From Paracoccus marinus (GTDB taxonomy: Bacteria; Pseudomonadota; Alphaproteobacteria; Rhodobacterales; Rhodobacteraceae): a stretch of DNA of 64,000 nucleotides. This document shows positions 63,313 to 64,000 of the stretch, in pieces. The DNA lies in contig NZ_VJYZ01000033.1 in assembly GCF_007018965.1 (NCBI RefSeq), positions 62,001 to 126,000 on the forward strand, given 5' to 3'. The notes beneath the pieces are model-generated. The model saw only the letters and a list, made by a program, of their open reading frames with translations, did no database searches and had not been told where the DNA came from. The stretch's first letter is position 1; the number at the start of each line of letters is the position of its first letter. A program made the position numbers and the translations under genes.

Positions 63313-63911
63313 GCGCGTGCCTCCGCCGGGGTGTCCGTGTCGTCGTCGTCGATGTTCAGCGGCGGCAGCATCGACGCACGCTCGATCGCGCGGTCGAACG
63401 CCTCGCGGGCGCTGTCCACGTCGCCGCGGCGCATCAGCACCCGGGCGGTGAGAAAGTCGCGCGCGGCAAGGTGGTAGTCGGTGACCGGTCCCTCGACCTG
63501 CGGCTCGCCCGGCGCCGCCATGGCGTCGGGCAGCTGCGGGTCCGGCCGGTCCACGACCCCCGGCACGCCGTCAAGGTCCAGCCGTCCCAGCACGGTCAGC
63601 GCCTGTTCGGGGTCGCCCGCCTGCAACAGCGCCTCGGCCACCAGAAGGATCGTCTGCGGCCGCAGATCGCCCATCGCCATCGCGGCAAGCCCCAGCACCA
63701 TCGCGCGCGGCGCGGCGGCATGGCGCAGGTACAGAAGCGCCAGCGCCGACAGGTGCCGCGCATGGCGCGCGACGACGCGCGGGTCGGTCGAATTGCCAGG
63801 CACCGCAAGGTCCTGCGGATCGACGATGTCGAAGGACCCGGCCCCGCCTTGCCCGGCAGTTTGCGCCCCGGTGCCCGGGGTCGGCGGGTCTAGGCGGGTG
63901 GGCTGGTTCAC
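63309..63911 (-). CDS. TPR-like protein of the type III secretion operon
   Basis: This 200-residue soluble protein has an unstructured N terminus and helical repeats (ALLYLRHAAAPRAMVLGLAA, TILLVAEALLQAGDPEQALT, DYHLAARDFLTARVLMRRGD). It resembles small TPR chaperones of T3SS (SycD/YscG-like), but I cannot assign a Sct name. The start is GTG, overlapping the upstream stop (TAGTG); its own stop overlaps sctV. It is probably a chaperone for a translocator or needle subunit. Confidence 0.72.
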   Translation of the reverse strand: MNQPTRLDPPTPGTGAQTAGQGGAGSFDIVDPQDLAVPGNSTDPRVVARHARHLSALALLYLRHAAAPRAMVLGLAAMAMGDLRPQTILLVAEALLQAGDPEQALTVLGRLDLDGVPGVVDRPDPQLPDAMAAPGEPQVEGPVTDYHLAARDFLTARVLMRRGDVDSAREAFDRAIERASMLPPLNIDDDDTDTPAEARA

Positions 63912-64000
63912 TATCGCCCCAGGTCCAGCATGCGGGCCAGCTTGAAGCGTTCGTCCTCGATCACCGCACTGACGAGCCTGCCGAGGCCCGGCACCGCGCG
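63911..64000 (-). CDS. C-terminal end of another T3SS-operon gene (partial)
   Basis: Only the last 29 codons are in the window, ending ERFKLARMLDLGR. The stop overlaps the GTG of the TPR gene. Too little is visible to name it; the rest lies to the right of the window. Confidence 0.7.
   Translation of the reverse strand, partial: RAVPGLGRLVSAVIEDERFKLARMLDLGR

Overview
The window is high G+C DNA (roughly two thirds G+C or more in most genes) from an alphaproteobacterium, most likely a member of the Rhodobacterales (Paracoccaceae/Rhodobacteraceae). This rests on the rpsT-dnaA-dnaN-recF block, the FlbT/FlaF flagellin regulators, separate PutA and Lrp-type PutR, the UbiE-UbiB pair, and a Rhodobacterales-style GC-rich hairpin after a gene. 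I do not name a genus.

Layout. 1-5.1 kb: end of a flagellar cluster (flbT partial, flaF, flagellin, an FlgN-like protein, a rod-binding protein, fliK, flgD). 5.3-24.4 kb: housekeeping genes: ubiB/ubiE, mutM, an enoyl-CoA hydratase, rpsT, dnaA, dnaN, recF, recO, dapE, a GNAT enzyme, a very large low-complexity OmpA-family protein, a glutaryl-CoA dehydrogenase-like enzyme, and infA-maf-RNase E/G-yacG. 24.5-25.6 kb: tRNA-Phe followed by a broken, lower-G+C glycosyltransferase-like gene. 25.8-31.9 kb: a signalling operon with a CHASE3/GAF hybrid kinase with three receiver domains, CheR, a receiver-less CheB and a REC-kinase, but no chemoreceptor. 31.9-36.9 kb: putA/putR, a DUF188 protein and a RidA protein. 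37-47.4 kb: a reductive pyrimidine catabolism and uptake locus (preA, preT, a RutR-like TetR regulator, hyuC-like amidohydrolase, hydA and an ABC importer), with a foreign-looking 51% G+C gene wedged between hyuC and hydA. 47.4-53.7 kb: Rieske protein, hpd, two ferredoxin-like-fold proteins with a divergent ArsR regulator, a uronate dehydrogenase-like enzyme and an HWE histidine kinase.

53.7-64 kb is the most interesting part. A leftward operon, cut by the window end, encodes a type III secretion export gate (SctV, clearly the non-flagellar type) translationally coupled to a short Tad/Cpa-type secretin and a small CpaD-like lipoprotein. A TadD-like TPR lipoprotein faces it. This looks like a non-flagellar T3SS that uses Tad-pilus-derived outer-membrane parts. 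About 2 kb beyond that Tad-like group lies a 1003-residue protein with no signal peptide, a Pro-rich N terminus, SH3-like and LysM regions and a His-rich C-terminal domain. It is followed 27 bp later by a small Sec-exported protein. I propose these as a candidate secreted effector or toxin with a periplasmic immunity partner; this is inference and no homology search was possible.
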